Assembly (NCBI GenBank): GCA_938041705.1
Contig: CALISP010000243.1
Span: 1-25,564 of the forward strand
DNA length: 25,564 bases
Source: an uncultured Cocleimonas sp.
GTDB taxonomy: Bacteria; Pseudomonadota; Gammaproteobacteria; Thiotrichales; Thiotrichaceae
Reading direction: 5' to 3'
In this document: positions 7,515-16,063 of the stretch, in pieces
How the letters are laid out: every line of letters starts with the position of its first letter
Position numbering within the stretch: the first letter of the stretch is position 1
The notes under the pieces: generated by a model
Told to the model about the DNA's origin: nothing
Databases searched by the model: none
Seen by the model: only the letters and a program-made list of their open reading frames with translations
Made by a program: the position numbers and the translations under genes

Positions 7515-8390
7515 ATGGACCAAATTAGGCAAAACGCTTGCGATGAAATGATCGCAAGCGTAGGACAAAAAACATGGGATGAGAATATGCAGTTTCTGCA
7601 ACATCTCATCTCAAATGTTAAAAACCATAAAATCAATCAACATCCCATTGTTAAGTCTATGCAATCTTGTGATTATTCTCTTCAAGAAATGCAAACTATG
7701 CACATGGAATACCGTGCAATAGTACATATTTTCACTGATGCACTTTTAATGGCTCAATACTTATCTAAAAAAGTCGAAAATGTTATGAAGCCAGGTAGTA
7801 AGGCCTATGCACGTTTTCTTCTTACATTAAATACACTTGATGAATTTGGTTTTTATTACAAGATTGGTGAGCCCTGTAATTTCCAAGGTACACCACAACG
7901 CTCACATCTGATTTTGTTTGAAAATCTAATGACTGATATGAGTATTACCGATCAAGACAGGCAAGAATTTGTACCTTCACCAGTAACTCAAAAGCTGAAA
8001 GATTATTTTCTTGCTGCCTATGATGATTACCCACTACTACTTACTTTATTGGCAGTAGCAGAAGAGATCGTAATGATTTTTAGTCCAGTAATGAGAGTAA
8101 ATACCGGTGCTTTAGGGATTCCTGTTGAAAAAGGTTATTACCAAGTACATGGCGTATCAGAAGACGAAGAAAATGATGCTTGTGATGACTTCCATCAAAA
8201 TGACCTTTGGTTGATTCTGGCACAAGGTGCTGGAGGTTATGATCAAAAAGAGCTTTTAGAGAACACTGATAAATTTATCAGTTTATGGGAAGCATTTTGG
8301 ACTCAAGACTTTAGTCAAAATAAAATAAAATCTATGCAAAAAACTGCACGAATGCATAAAGCACAAGAACATGAAGGTATGTTAGGTTAG
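7515..8390 (+). CDS. Putative iron-containing enzyme, heme-oxygenase-like (TENA/PqqC/HDO) fold
   Basis: The 291-residue protein is predicted mainly helical and resembles the iron-containing redox enzyme group of the heme-oxygenase-like fold. Candidate metal residues are Glu110 (TLDEFGFYY), His131, Glu183/Glu184 (AVAEEIVMIF), His212 (YYQVHGVSEDEE) and Asp225/His227 (DDFHQNDLW). The last two clusters match the H-then-D/E-x-H pattern of HDO helices. Known members oxidise fatty acids, amino acids or other small molecules with a mono- or di-iron centre; the substrate here is unknown. It follows the MarR gene by 60 bases and is closed by a strong terminator, so the two form a compact unit. I do not recognise a characterised orthologue; the fold assignment is by motif only. 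Confidence 0.6.
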   Translation: MDQIRQNACDEMIASVGQKTWDENMQFLQHLISNVKNHKINQHPIVKSMQSCDYSLQEMQTMHMEYRAIVHIFTDALLMAQYLSKKVENVMKPGSKAYARFLLTLNTLDEFGFYYKIGEPCNFQGTPQRSHLILFENLMTDMSITDQDRQEFVPSPVTQKLKDYFLAAYDDYPLLLTLLAVAEEIVMIFSPVMRVNTGALGIPVEKGYYQVHGVSEDEENDACDDFHQNDLWLILAQGAGGYDQKELLENTDKFISLWEAFWTQDFSQNKIKSMQKTARMHKAQEHEGMLG

Positions 8391-8416
8391 ACAGTAGTGA
8401 CTAAAAATTTATTTTA

Positions 8417-8441
8417 GGGCGAACTTCGGTTCGCCTTTTTT
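8417..8441 (+). terminator. Rho-independent terminator after the MarR/HDO unit
   Basis: GGCGAAC-TTCG-GTTCGCC: a 7-bp perfect stem with the stable UUCG tetraloop, followed by six T. It lies 27 bases past the stop at 8390. Confidence 0.95.
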
Positions 8442-8482
8442 AATTCAATTCCCATAAAACTAAGCTATTAGTAGCAAACTAT

Positions 8483-8773
8483 TTAAAAACGACTTGCAAC
8501 CTTATCCATTGAAATCGCTAAAGCAAAATCTCTTTCTGTAATTCCATTAGCTTCATGCGTAGTTAAATCAACTTTAACGGTTTTATATACATTAAACCAT
8601 TCAGGATGATGGTCAGATTTTTCTGCAATTATCGCAACTTGTGTCATAAACCCAAAAGCTTGTATGAAGTTTTTAAACTCAAATTGCTTTTGAAGTTTAC
8701 TGTTAGTCAATTGCCATGAATTGTTAGCTTCTAGAAAAGCATCAACTTCTTCATTTGATTTTTTTGAAATCAT
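8483..8773 (-). CDS. phhB: Pterin-4a-carbinolamine dehydratase
   Basis: The 96-residue length and the signature EKSDHHPEWFNVYKTV (51-66) are those of PhhB/DCoH. His55, His56 and His73 (TTHEANGIT) are the active-site histidines and Asp82 closes the ITERD motif. The enzyme dehydrates 4a-hydroxytetrahydropterin to recycle the cofactor of phenylalanine hydroxylase and also occurs where that enzyme is absent. No phhA is in the window. It lies 31 bases after ytoQ on the same strand and has its own good RBS (GGAGA), so the two are probably co-transcribed. Confidence 0.93.
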   Translation of the reverse strand: MISKKSNEEVDAFLEANNSWQLTNSKLQKQFEFKNFIQAFGFMTQVAIIAEKSDHHPEWFNVYKTVKVDLTTHEANGITERDFALAISMDKVASRF

Positions 8774-8804
8774 TAATCATTCTCCTTAGCTAATAAATAC
8801 TCTA

Positions 8805-9248
8805 TTACTTTTGTGTAATAGTGTATTTTATTATTTCAACAATTTGTTCAGGAGTTGTTGCCCAAGCCATTGCTGACGCATCAACTTCTTTTAAAGGATG
8901 GATAATATCGTCATCATGCAAAGTGATGAAAGGGATGTCCAATGCAGAACAAAATCCTGCATCAAATGCTGCGTTCCACTGTTTATATTTATCACCAAAG
9001 CGAACTACGGCAAGATCGCAATTTTTTATTAGTGTTTTGATTCTAATCGAATTTACTTTTGCAGATTTATTATCCCGCCAAAAGCTGTTCTCTTCGGATC
9101 CTAATACATCACCTGCAGCATCACTAGCTTCATGGTTGGTTACCGCTGAACTAAAAGTAACTGAAAGATTATGAGCTTCGCAACCCGCTATTATTTTTTC
9201 TCTCCAGTCAGTGTGTATTTCACCTGAAAGATAAATGTTCCATTCCAT
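8805..9248 (-). CDS. ytoQ: YtoQ family protein
   Basis: The 147-residue protein shows the strongly conserved YtoQ blocks: MEWNIYLSGEIHTDWRE at the start, TNHEASDAAGDVLGSEENSF, RFGDKYKQWNAAFDAG and ITLHDDDIIHPLKEVDASA. The family is small, highly conserved and of unknown biochemical role; its layout resembles nucleoside 2-deoxyribosyltransferase-like folds, which is only a suggestion. The ATG has a clear AAGGA RBS. It is the first gene of a probable two-gene unit with phhB and is divergent from metY, with about 410 bases between. Confidence 0.92.
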   Translation of the reverse strand: MEWNIYLSGEIHTDWREKIIAGCEAHNLSVTFSSAVTNHEASDAAGDVLGSEENSFWRDNKSAKVNSIRIKTLIKNCDLAVVRFGDKYKQWNAAFDAGFCSALDIPFITLHDDDIIHPLKEVDASAMAWATTPEQIVEIIKYTITQK

Positions 9249-9390
9249 GATTGATCCTTTTATTTATACTAAATTGATACAAATGATGAATCATTAAAGG
9301 ATCATCTACAATATAAATTAAAGAATTTATAAGATGAAGTACCCAAGTCTGATTTATCTCTGCTTAATATCGTCAAACTAAAACTATTTT

Positions 9391-9413
9391 AAAGCAGGGG
9401 GATGTCATTTTTG
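9391..9413 (+). repeat. Degenerate G-tract repeat
   Basis: AAAGCAGGGGGATGTCATTT follows the order of the dispersed repeat (A-run, G-tract, TGTC, T-run), with an extra A inside the T-run and CA for GT. It is likely a decayed member of the family. Confidence 0.45.
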
Positions 9414-9488
9414 ATTTACAAATAACAACCAAAAATGGTTATTTCTGTTTCACAAAGATATGCTGTTTTATATATATCTATTTCGCTC

Positions 9489-9518
9489 TTGTATAAATAT
9501 AGACCGGTCATCTAGAAT
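9489..9518 (+). promoter_or_regulatory. Candidate metY operon promoter with GACCGGTC operator
   Basis: TTGTAT (9489-9494), an 18-base spacer and TAGAAT (9513-9518, five of six to consensus). The spacer contains the perfect 8-bp palindrome GACCGGTC (9502-9509) flanked by TAGA and TCTA. A palindrome between the -35 and -10 boxes is typical of repression by TetR-like proteins. No tetR gene is in the window. Confidence 0.45.
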
Positions 9519-9545
9519 AATATTTATTTTCTATTTCCTGTTTAC

Positions 9546-9624
9546 TAAACGTAGTTTACACTGCGTTAATCAATGAAATTTATTAACGAAACTTCCTTAA
9601 TTTTTGTTAATTACATTCTATAAT
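9546..9624 (+). promoter_or_regulatory. Second candidate metY promoter element and upstream palindrome
   Basis: TAAAC-GTA-GTTTA (9546-9558) is a 13-bp interrupted palindrome about 60 bases upstream of a consensus -10 TATAAT (9619-9624), which would start a leader of about 30 bases for metY. No good -35 box goes with it, so activator dependence is possible. Which promoter is used cannot be decided by eye. Confidence 0.3.
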
Positions 9625-9660
9625 TCTTAGAACTTTAGACAATAATTTGAGCTTACTTTT

Positions 9661-11016
9661 ATGAGCAAATCTTCTTTTTTTGATCCGCAAACAATCGCCT
9701 TACATACAGGTTATCAGCCAGAATCTGAACACGGTAGTCGTGCTGTTCCGATTTATCAAACCACGAGCTATGCGTTTCAAGATGTCTCGCATGGCGCAGC
9801 ATTATTCAATGTGGAACGAGGTGGACATATATACAGCCGTATGACCAATCCTACGGTTGCTGTCTTAGAGCAACGTGTTGCGGCATTAGAAGGTGGTGTG
9901 GCTTGTGTATGTACCGCATCAGGAATGAGTGCATTGTTTACAGCGTTTGTGAGTTTATGCTCGGCAGGTGATCATATCGTTTCTGCTTCACAAATTTATG
10001 GCTCAACAGCGACGTTGCTTGGTCATACTTTAAAGCGTTTTGGAATCGAAACAACGTTTGTTGATGTAAATGATCACAAAGCAATGAATGATGCAATTCA
10101 AGACAATACTAAATTACTTTTTTGTGAGTCTATAGGTAATCCTGCTTTAGATATCGCAGATATCCCTGCTTTAGCTGCTATCGGAAAAGATCGTCATGTG
10201 CCGTTAGTTGTTGATGCAACATTTGCGACACCTATGCTAAATAACCCAATTGCACATGGTGCGAATATCGTTGTGCATTCATTAACTAAATGGATTGGTG
10301 GCAGTGGTAATTCAATCGGTGGAGCAATCGTTGATGGTGGTAACTTCAAATGGGGGGCTTCAAATAAAGATAATCGAGAGTTTCCAACCGTATGTGAGCC
10401 ATATGCACCATTTCATGGAATAAGTTTCTATGAAGAGTTTGGCCCAAGTGCGTTCTCAATGCGTATTCGAGCAGAATCAATGCGTGATTTCGGTGCAACT
10501 CTAAGTCCACAAAATGCCTTTAACCTACTACAAGGTTTAGAAAGTTTGGCGTTACGCATGCCTAAGCATGTTGAGAATGCTGAGGCTTTAGTTCAATGGT
10601 TGTTAAAGCATGATGCGGTGGGTTGGGTAAATCATCCAAGTATGGATACTCATCCTCATAAAGAATTAGCGAAAACACTGTTCCCTGAAGGTGCTGGCTC
10701 AATATTGAGTTTTGGCGTAAAAGGTGGCCGAGAAGCTGGAGCTGCATTTATGGACTCACTGCAGTTGGCTACAAACTTGGCAAATGTAGGCGATTCAAGA
10801 ACACTTGTTTTACATCCTGGCTCCACTACTCATTCACGTATGGATGCGCAAGCAATGAGGAATGCTGGTATCAGTGAAGATTTGATTCGAGTATCAGTGG
10901 GTATTGAGTCAATTCGAGATATAAAAAATGATTTCTCACAAGGCCTTAGATCAGCTCAAAAAGTTGCTGAGAAAGCAGCTTCTGTTGCGACACCTGACAA
11001 TAAGGGTGGAGCGTAA
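9661..11016 (+). CDS. metY: O-acetylhomoserine aminocarboxypropyltransferase (sulfhydrylase)
   Basis: The 451-residue protein is a Cys/Met-metabolism PLP enzyme of the MetY length class. Tyr58-Ser-Arg60 in HIYSRMTNPT contacts the cofactor phosphate, CTASGMSALF (84-93) is the PLP phosphate loop, Asp185 in VVDATFATP pairs with the pyridine nitrogen and Lys210 in VVHSLTKWIGG is the Schiff-base lysine. The residues following (GGSGNSIGGAIVD) are characteristic of MetY rather than MetB or MetC. The enzyme joins sulfide or methanethiol to O-acetylhomoserine, giving homocysteine or methionine. Beside dmdA and a DmdB-like gene, capture of methanethiol released from DMSP is an attractive role but is inferred. 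It leads an operon whose next gene starts two bases after its stop. Confidence 0.92.
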   Translation: MSKSSFFDPQTIALHTGYQPESEHGSRAVPIYQTTSYAFQDVSHGAALFNVERGGHIYSRMTNPTVAVLEQRVAALEGGVACVCTASGMSALFTAFVSLCSAGDHIVSASQIYGSTATLLGHTLKRFGIETTFVDVNDHKAMNDAIQDNTKLLFCESIGNPALDIADIPALAAIGKDRHVPLVVDATFATPMLNNPIAHGANIVVHSLTKWIGGSGNSIGGAIVDGGNFKWGASNKDNREFPTVCEPYAPFHGISFYEEFGPSAFSMRIRAESMRDFGATLSPQNAFNLLQGLESLALRMPKHVENAEALVQWLLKHDAVGWVNHPSMDTHPHKELAKTLFPEGAGSILSFGVKGGREAGAAFMDSLQLATNLANVGDSRTLVLHPGSTTHSRMDAQAMRNAGISEDLIRVSVGIESIRDIKNDFSQGLRSAQKVAEKAASVATPDNKGGA

Positions 11017-11018
11017 CT

Positions 11019-11810
11019 ATGTATTTATCAGTTAATGGTGAGAAAACCTATGTAGCAACAGGTGGTAAAGTATTTGATAAGAGTTTACCAACTGTTGTGT
11101 TTTTACACGGTAGTGGCTTAGATCATCGTAGTTGGGCATTACAAACTCGTTGGTTTGCATTTCATGGTTATAGTGTTGTTGCTCCTGATTTTCCGGCACA
11201 TAGTTTATCTGAAGGTGAAGCCTTAGACAGCATTGAAGCGATGGCAGAATGGCTCTGGCAATTGCTCGATGAAATGGGCGTTGAAAAGTGTAGTTTGGTA
11301 GGGCATTCACAAGGTGGTTTAGTCGCTTTAGAAGCCGCAGCTACTCAACCCGATAAAGTTAAATCATTAAGTTTGATTGGTTGTGCTGCAGTCATAGCGG
11401 TTAATGATCATTTATTAACAACATCTCAAAGTGACCAGCCATCTGCGGTTGATGCGATGTTAATGTGGGGCTTCGGTGAAGCGTATCAATTTGGTCGTTC
11501 AAACATACCTGGTCAAGCACCTATAGGAGTTGGCTGGCAGATTATGTGTGATAACCCATTACATGCTGATTTAAGCGCCTGTCAGAAATATACTAATGGT
11601 GAGCAAGCGTCTACGAAAATAACAGCACCAGCTCAGTTGATATTGGCTAAAAAAGATAAAATGACACCACTTAAGTTTGGCTTGGAATTAGGTAAATCCT
11701 TGCCAAACTGTGTTTCTACAACGGTATTGGAAGTAGGCCATATGATACCAATGGAAGCACCAGAGAAATGTTTAACAGAGTTGCAAAACTTCATTACAAG
11801 TCTTGATTAA
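11019..11810 (+). CDS. Alpha/beta hydrolase fold protein
   Basis: The 263-residue protein has the full catalytic apparatus: oxyanion HGSG (30-33), nucleophile elbow GHSQGG with Ser97, acid Asp213 (LILAKKDKMTP) and His241 (EVGHMIP). It has no signal peptide and should be cytoplasmic. At 263 residues it is clearly shorter than MetX homoserine acetyltransferases, so it should not be called MetX. The start codon is two bases after the metY stop, with its GGTGGAG ribosome site inside metY, so translation is probably coupled. A thioesterase or esterase acting on an intermediate of the neighbouring CoA pathway is one possibility; the substrate cannot be read from the sequence. Confidence 0.85.
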   Translation: MYLSVNGEKTYVATGGKVFDKSLPTVVFLHGSGLDHRSWALQTRWFAFHGYSVVAPDFPAHSLSEGEALDSIEAMAEWLWQLLDEMGVEKCSLVGHSQGGLVALEAAATQPDKVKSLSLIGCAAVIAVNDHLLTTSQSDQPSAVDAMLMWGFGEAYQFGRSNIPGQAPIGVGWQIMCDNPLHADLSACQKYTNGEQASTKITAPAQLILAKKDKMTPLKFGLELGKSLPNCVSTTVLEVGHMIPMEAPEKCLTELQNFITSLD

Positions 11811-11899
11811 CCTTTGATTTATTCTTTTGTTAGTAAGGACTAGGGTTGAAGCAGTTTAGATAGATTAACGAAATATTATTTGATAAAGCAGGATATTAA

Positions 11900-14275
11900 A
11901 TGTTCAAGAAAGTAGCCGTAATTGGCGCAGGCACAATGGGTGCAGGAATCGCAGGGCAAGTTGCTAATGCGGGAATCGAAGTTTTACTATTGGATTTACC
12001 AAGTGATATTACTAACGAAAACGATGATGTAAATGCGGTTGCGCAACGTGGTGTTGATCGACTCAATGACCCAGATCAACCTGGATTAATGGATAAAGCC
12101 GCTGGTGCTCGAATAGAGCTTGGAAATATTCGTGATGATTTGCATCGTGTTTCTGAATGCGACTGGATTGCTGAAGCTGTCGTTGAACGTTTAGATATTA
12201 AACATAATCTATATGCTGATCTTGCTAAACACATGCAAGATGATGCAATCCTTACTTCAAATACTTCAACTATTCCAATTCGTTTGTTAACGGAAGGAAT
12301 GGATGACGATTTAAAACAACGTTTCGCGATTACTCACTTCTTTAACCCTGTGCGTTTTATGCGTTTGCTAGAACTGGTTCGAGGTGAACAAACTCGTCCA
12401 GACATTATGCAGCGTCTATCAGAATTCTCAGAAAAGGAACTGGGTAAAGGTGTTGTACATTGTGCAGATACACCAGGCTTCTTAGCAAACCGTGTTGGTT
12501 GTTATGCGATTCAGTTTGCCTTGCATGAAGCTTTTAAAATGAATATAAAACCTCAGATTGCAGATGCATTATTTGGTCGTCCTATGGGAATCCCAAAGAC
12601 AGGTGTATTTGGTCTATATGATCTCATTGGTATTGATTTAATGTCTGATGTAGCCAAGAGCTTAGTCAGTATTTTGTCAGGAGGAGATGCCTTTAATGAA
12701 GTCTCTGAACCCCTACCACTAATGATAGAAATGATCAAAAACGGTCAAACGGGCAATAAAGGAGGCAAGGGTTTTTACTTACAGCCTGAAGTTGGTGCAA
12801 AGCAAGTATTGGATTTTGATAGTGGTGAATATGTTGATTTCACTCGACCCAATATTGAGATAGCGCTTAAGGCTGAAAAGGAGGGCGTGAAGTGTCTTAT
12901 CGATGATGATGACAGTGAATATGGTCAATATGCATGGTCAGTATTATCAAATACTTTAGTTTATGCTGCTTCGTTAATTCCTGAAGTAGGGAATAATCCA
13001 GAAGCGATTGATGACGCCATGAAATTGGGTTACAACTGGATCTCTGGACCATTTGAATTGATAGATGAAATTGGCGTTGATTACTTTGTTTATCGTCTGC
13101 AGGAAGAAGGACGAGAAGTGCCAGAATTGTTAATGCAGGCGCAAGAAGATGAAGGTGATACTTGCTTTTACCGAGTTGAAAATGGTGTTTACCAAAACCG
13201 CCTATGGAATGAAAACCCTTCAGAACCAACAGTTTGGAAAACTATTGATCGTGGCCAAGACATTACTCGTTTCATGGAAACCCGTAAAACTCTTACGCCA
13301 ATCAATGAGAACGCTGCAGCTAGCTGGTATGCCTATAAAGATGTTGCTTTAGTTGAGTTTCACACCAAAGCAAATGCCTTAAACGGCGATTCTATGAGTA
13401 TCCTAAGCGATGCTTTAAATGGAGTAAAAGAACACGGTTTAAAAGGCCTTATCGTACATAACGATGCACAGCACTTTTCATGCGGTGTAAATCTGGAAGA
13501 AGTCAGAGAATTTATTCGTAATGATGACTTAGATGGTCTAGATAAATTCTTAGACCACTTCCAGCAATCAGTTCATAAAATGGCTATTGCTGATTTCCCA
13601 GTCGTTGTTGCAACTCCAGGAATGTCGATTGGTGGTGGTTTCGAAGTTGTATTACACGCGCATCATGTAGTTGCTCATGCGAACTCGGTGATGGGTTTAG
13701 TAGAAAGCTTGGTGGGTGTTATTCCTAGTGGTGGTGGCTGTAAAGAATTGCTATATCGTTGGGTGGAGAAGTTAGGTCTCCATAACTCTGATTCTGCTGA
13801 AGGCTCTGATATTACAAAAGCATCATGGGAAACTTTCATGTGTATTGGTTATGGTAAAACAGCGGGTTCTCCTATTCTTGCAAAAGAAATTGCTATGCTT
13901 CGTGATAACGACGAATACCTAATGAATCGTGATCGAATGTTAGATAAAGCATTAGATTATATTCATTCAGGAGCAACAGCGACTCATTATGATCGCCCGA
14001 ATTTAACCATGCCAGGTAAAGCTGTTTATCATGAAATGGCTGAATGGCTTGATAAGGGACTTGCTAAAGGATGGTTTACTCCTCACGATACAATTGTTGG
14101 TAGAGCTGTTGCTAGTATTGTTACAGGTGGTGAAGATGTTGAAGCTGGAACAGTTTGGTCTGAACAAGACTTATATGATGCTGAACGCCGTGCCTTCTTA
14201 AGTTTGGTTAAAACTGAGGCGACTCAAGCTAGAATTAATAGCATGTTAGATTTGGGACAGACCTTAAGAAACTGA
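11900..14275 (+). CDS. 3-hydroxyacyl-CoA dehydrogenase / enoyl-CoA hydratase fusion, FadN type
   Basis: The 791-residue protein places the dehydrogenase first and the crotonase last, the order of FadN/YusL and opposite to FadB. The NAD-binding loop GAGTMG is at 9-14, the HAD catalytic His146 in THFFNP, and the HAD C-terminal domain spans about 190-400. The crotonase part (about 475-660) has Glu582 in GGGFE and Glu602 in GLVESLVGVIPSGGG, which align with the two catalytic glutamates of enoyl-CoA hydratase; SCG (527-529) forms the oxyanion site. Both activities look intact. In beta-oxidation it would hydrate enoyl-CoA and oxidise the product. Next to DmdB-like and DmdA genes it could process methylthioacryloyl-CoA or acryloyl-CoA, an inference. 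RBS AGGA, 89 bases after the hydrolase gene. Confidence 0.88.
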   Translation: MFKKVAVIGAGTMGAGIAGQVANAGIEVLLLDLPSDITNENDDVNAVAQRGVDRLNDPDQPGLMDKAAGARIELGNIRDDLHRVSECDWIAEAVVERLDIKHNLYADLAKHMQDDAILTSNTSTIPIRLLTEGMDDDLKQRFAITHFFNPVRFMRLLELVRGEQTRPDIMQRLSEFSEKELGKGVVHCADTPGFLANRVGCYAIQFALHEAFKMNIKPQIADALFGRPMGIPKTGVFGLYDLIGIDLMSDVAKSLVSILSGGDAFNEVSEPLPLMIEMIKNGQTGNKGGKGFYLQPEVGAKQVLDFDSGEYVDFTRPNIEIALKAEKEGVKCLIDDDDSEYGQYAWSVLSNTLVYAASLIPEVGNNPEAIDDAMKLGYNWISGPFELIDEIGVDYFVYRLQEEGREVPELLMQAQEDEGDTCFYRVENGVYQNRLWNENPSEPTVWKTIDRGQDITRFMETRKTLTPINENAAASWYAYKDVALVEFHTKANALNGDSMSILSDALNGVKEHGLKGLIVHNDAQHFSCGVNLEEVREFIRNDDLDGLDKFLDHFQQSVHKMAIADFPVVVATPGMSIGGGFEVVLHAHHVVAHANSVMGLVESLVGVIPSGGGCKELLYRWVEKLGLHNSDSAEGSDITKASWETFMCIGYGKTAGSPILAKEIAMLRDNDEYLMNRDRMLDKALDYIHSGATATHYDRPNLTMPGKAVYHEMAEWLDKGLAKGWFTPHDTIVGRAVASIVTGGEDVEAGTVWSEQDLYDAERRAFLSLVKTEATQARINSMLDLGQTLRN

Positions 14276-14310
14276 TCAGTAGTTTTATTAATTAATTAAT
14301 TGAAGAAGCT

Positions 14311-14334
14311 AAGTTAAGAAATAAAGTTAAGAAA
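14311..14334. repeat. Short tandem repeat AAGTTAAGAAA x2
   Basis: Two copies of the 11-mer with a 13-base period in the gap between the fusion gene and the ligase gene, preceded by TTAATTAATTAATT. No function is evident. Confidence 0.6.
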
Positions 14335-14363
14335 CTAAGTCGCAATAAAGACGAGAGAACGAT

Positions 14364-16049
14364 ATGAATACGGATTTACAACTGCCATCAATGTATGACT
14401 CACTCAGTGAGAGTATCGGTCATCAAGCGAACTACGTGCCCTTAACGCCATTGAGCTTTTTGTCTCGCAGTGCTGATGTTTATCCGGCTCATCCGTGTTT
14501 GATTTATGGTGATCGCGAATATTCATGGTCAGAGGTTGAGAAGCGTTGTCAGCAAATGGCAGCTGCATTAAAAAATCTGGGTATCAAGCAACACGATACA
14601 GTATCGGTACTAGCATTTAATACGCCTGAGATGTTCGAAGCGCATTTCTTTGTAGGACTAGCGAGCGCAGTATTAAATACGATCAATACTCGATTAGATG
14701 AACCTACAATTAGTTATATTTTAGAGTTTGCCGAAGCCAAAGTACTGTTGGTTGATAGAGAATTATTAGCTGTCGCAACTCCTGGTTTGCGCTCATTGAA
14801 AGCATCTGGAAAAGATATTCCAGTGATTTTAATTGATGATGGTTTAGCAGCAACTAAACCTGCGTTACCCGATGATTTAACGATTCATCTTTATGATGAC
14901 TTGATCGCAAATACGGAAGTCAGAAGAGCAGACTATCTCCCAGCTACTGTTGATAACGAATTGAATCCATTTTCGATCAATTTCACCTCAGGAACTTCTG
15001 GAAAACCTAAAGGTGTGGTCTATCACCATCGTGGTTCTTATTTGATGTCACTAGGAACAATTGCAGGGTGGAATATTTCTAAGCATCCTGTGTATTTATA
15101 TACAGTGCCTATGTTTCATTGCAATGGTTGGGGTCATGCATGGACCATGGCAGCAATGGCTGGAACCGTAGTGTGTAATCGTAGCATTGTGCCTAAAGTT
15201 GTATTTGAAGAAATTCAAAAATATCGAGTTACTCATTTTGGGGGCGCTCCAATCGTATTGAATATGTTAGCCAATGCTGAAAACTGCCCTGATAAAGTTG
15301 CTACTGATCGTAAAATTTATTGTATGACTGCAGGTGCACCACCACCAGCTTCAGTTCTAAAGCGAATGGAGTCGATGGGTTTTGACGTAATGCATGTGTA
15401 TGGCTTAACAGAGACCTATGGGCATATCTTGCAAGGTACGCCACAAGCTTTTTGGGCAGATGCAGATGATGAAACGCTGGCAGAATTAAAATCACGACAA
15501 GGCGTGCGTTTCCCGATGACAGAGTCGGTGCAAGTAGTAAACCCAATTAATATGAAACCTGTAAGAAATGACGGTGTTGAAATGGGTGAAATTGTTACTC
15601 GCGGTAACACCACCATGCTGGGTTATTTAAAAAATGCAGAAGAGACTAGCAAGGCATTTAAGTCGGGCTGGTTTTGGAGTGGAGATTTAGCCGTTATAAA
15701 TCCAGACGGATACATTCAAGTTAAAGACCGTGCCAAAGATATTATTATCTCAGGTGGAGAAAACATCTCATCGGTAGAAATTGAAAATGCTTTATACAAA
15801 CATGAAGCTATTGGAGAAGCTGCGGTAGTTGCAATGCCACATGAAAAATGGGGCGAGACTCCTTGTGCTTTTGTTGAATTACGCGAAGGTGCAAGTGCTA
15901 ATGAGAGCGAAATAATTGAGCATTGTGCTCAGCACTTAGCTCGCTTTAAAAAACCAGGAAAAGTAGTATTTTGTAGTTTACCTAAAACAGCAACTGGTAA
16001 GATCCAGAAGTATGAATTGCGTAAACAAGCTAAAGAATTAGCAGGTTAA
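14364..16049 (+). CDS. Acyl-CoA ligase, candidate methylmercaptopropionate-CoA ligase (DmdB-like)
   Basis: The 561-residue ANL-superfamily enzyme shows the AMP-binding loop FTSGTSGKPKG (207-217), the substrate-pocket segment PMFHCNGWGHAW (249-260) with His252 and Trp256, YGLTETYG (346-353), WSGDLA with Asp441, KDRAKDIIISGGENIS (454-469) and the catalytic Lys546 in KTATGKIQKYE. It activates a carboxylic acid to AMP and then CoA. The sequence belongs to the short/medium-chain group that includes DmdB, but substrate choice cannot be read from motifs. Its position beside dmdA, convergent across a shared terminator, favours methylmercaptopropionate. It has a GAGAG RBS and is the last gene of the metY operon. 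Alternative: a general fatty-acid CoA ligase. Confidence 0.87.
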   Translation: MNTDLQLPSMYDSLSESIGHQANYVPLTPLSFLSRSADVYPAHPCLIYGDREYSWSEVEKRCQQMAAALKNLGIKQHDTVSVLAFNTPEMFEAHFFVGLASAVLNTINTRLDEPTISYILEFAEAKVLLVDRELLAVATPGLRSLKASGKDIPVILIDDGLAATKPALPDDLTIHLYDDLIANTEVRRADYLPATVDNELNPFSINFTSGTSGKPKGVVYHHRGSYLMSLGTIAGWNISKHPVYLYTVPMFHCNGWGHAWTMAAMAGTVVCNRSIVPKVVFEEIQKYRVTHFGGAPIVLNMLANAENCPDKVATDRKIYCMTAGAPPPASVLKRMESMGFDVMHVYGLTETYGHILQGTPQAFWADADDETLAELKSRQGVRFPMTESVQVVNPINMKPVRNDGVEMGEIVTRGNTTMLGYLKNAEETSKAFKSGWFWSGDLAVINPDGYIQVKDRAKDIIISGGENISSVEIENALYKHEAIGEAAVVAMPHEKWGETPCAFVELREGASANESEIIEHCAQHLARFKKPGKVVFCSLPKTATGKIQKYELRKQAKELAG

Positions 16050-16063
16050 CCTAACAAACTTCC

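Larger units (their letters stand above)
9249..9660. other. Divergent regulatory region between ytoQ and metY
   Basis: No supported gene in about 410 bases. It holds a degenerate copy of the dispersed repeat (9391-9413), a promoter with a GACCGGTC palindrome (9489-9518), a TAAAC-GTA-GTTTA palindrome (9546-9558) and a consensus TATAAT at 9619. I see no SAM riboswitch fold before metY. Confidence 0.6.

Noticed and set aside
7499..7516. AATAGGGGCGTCAAAAT as another copy of the dispersed repeat
   Set aside because: It lacks the TGTC-T-run part and serves as the ribosome site of the gene at 7515.
9519..9660. SAM riboswitch in the metY leader
   Set aside because: I could not find the paired helices or conserved core of any SAM riboswitch class; a covariance search would settle it.
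11019..11810. The hydrolase after metY as MetX homoserine O-acetyltransferase
   Set aside because: It is about 100 residues too short and lacks the MetX pattern around the nucleophile; GHSQGG is that of a general hydrolase.
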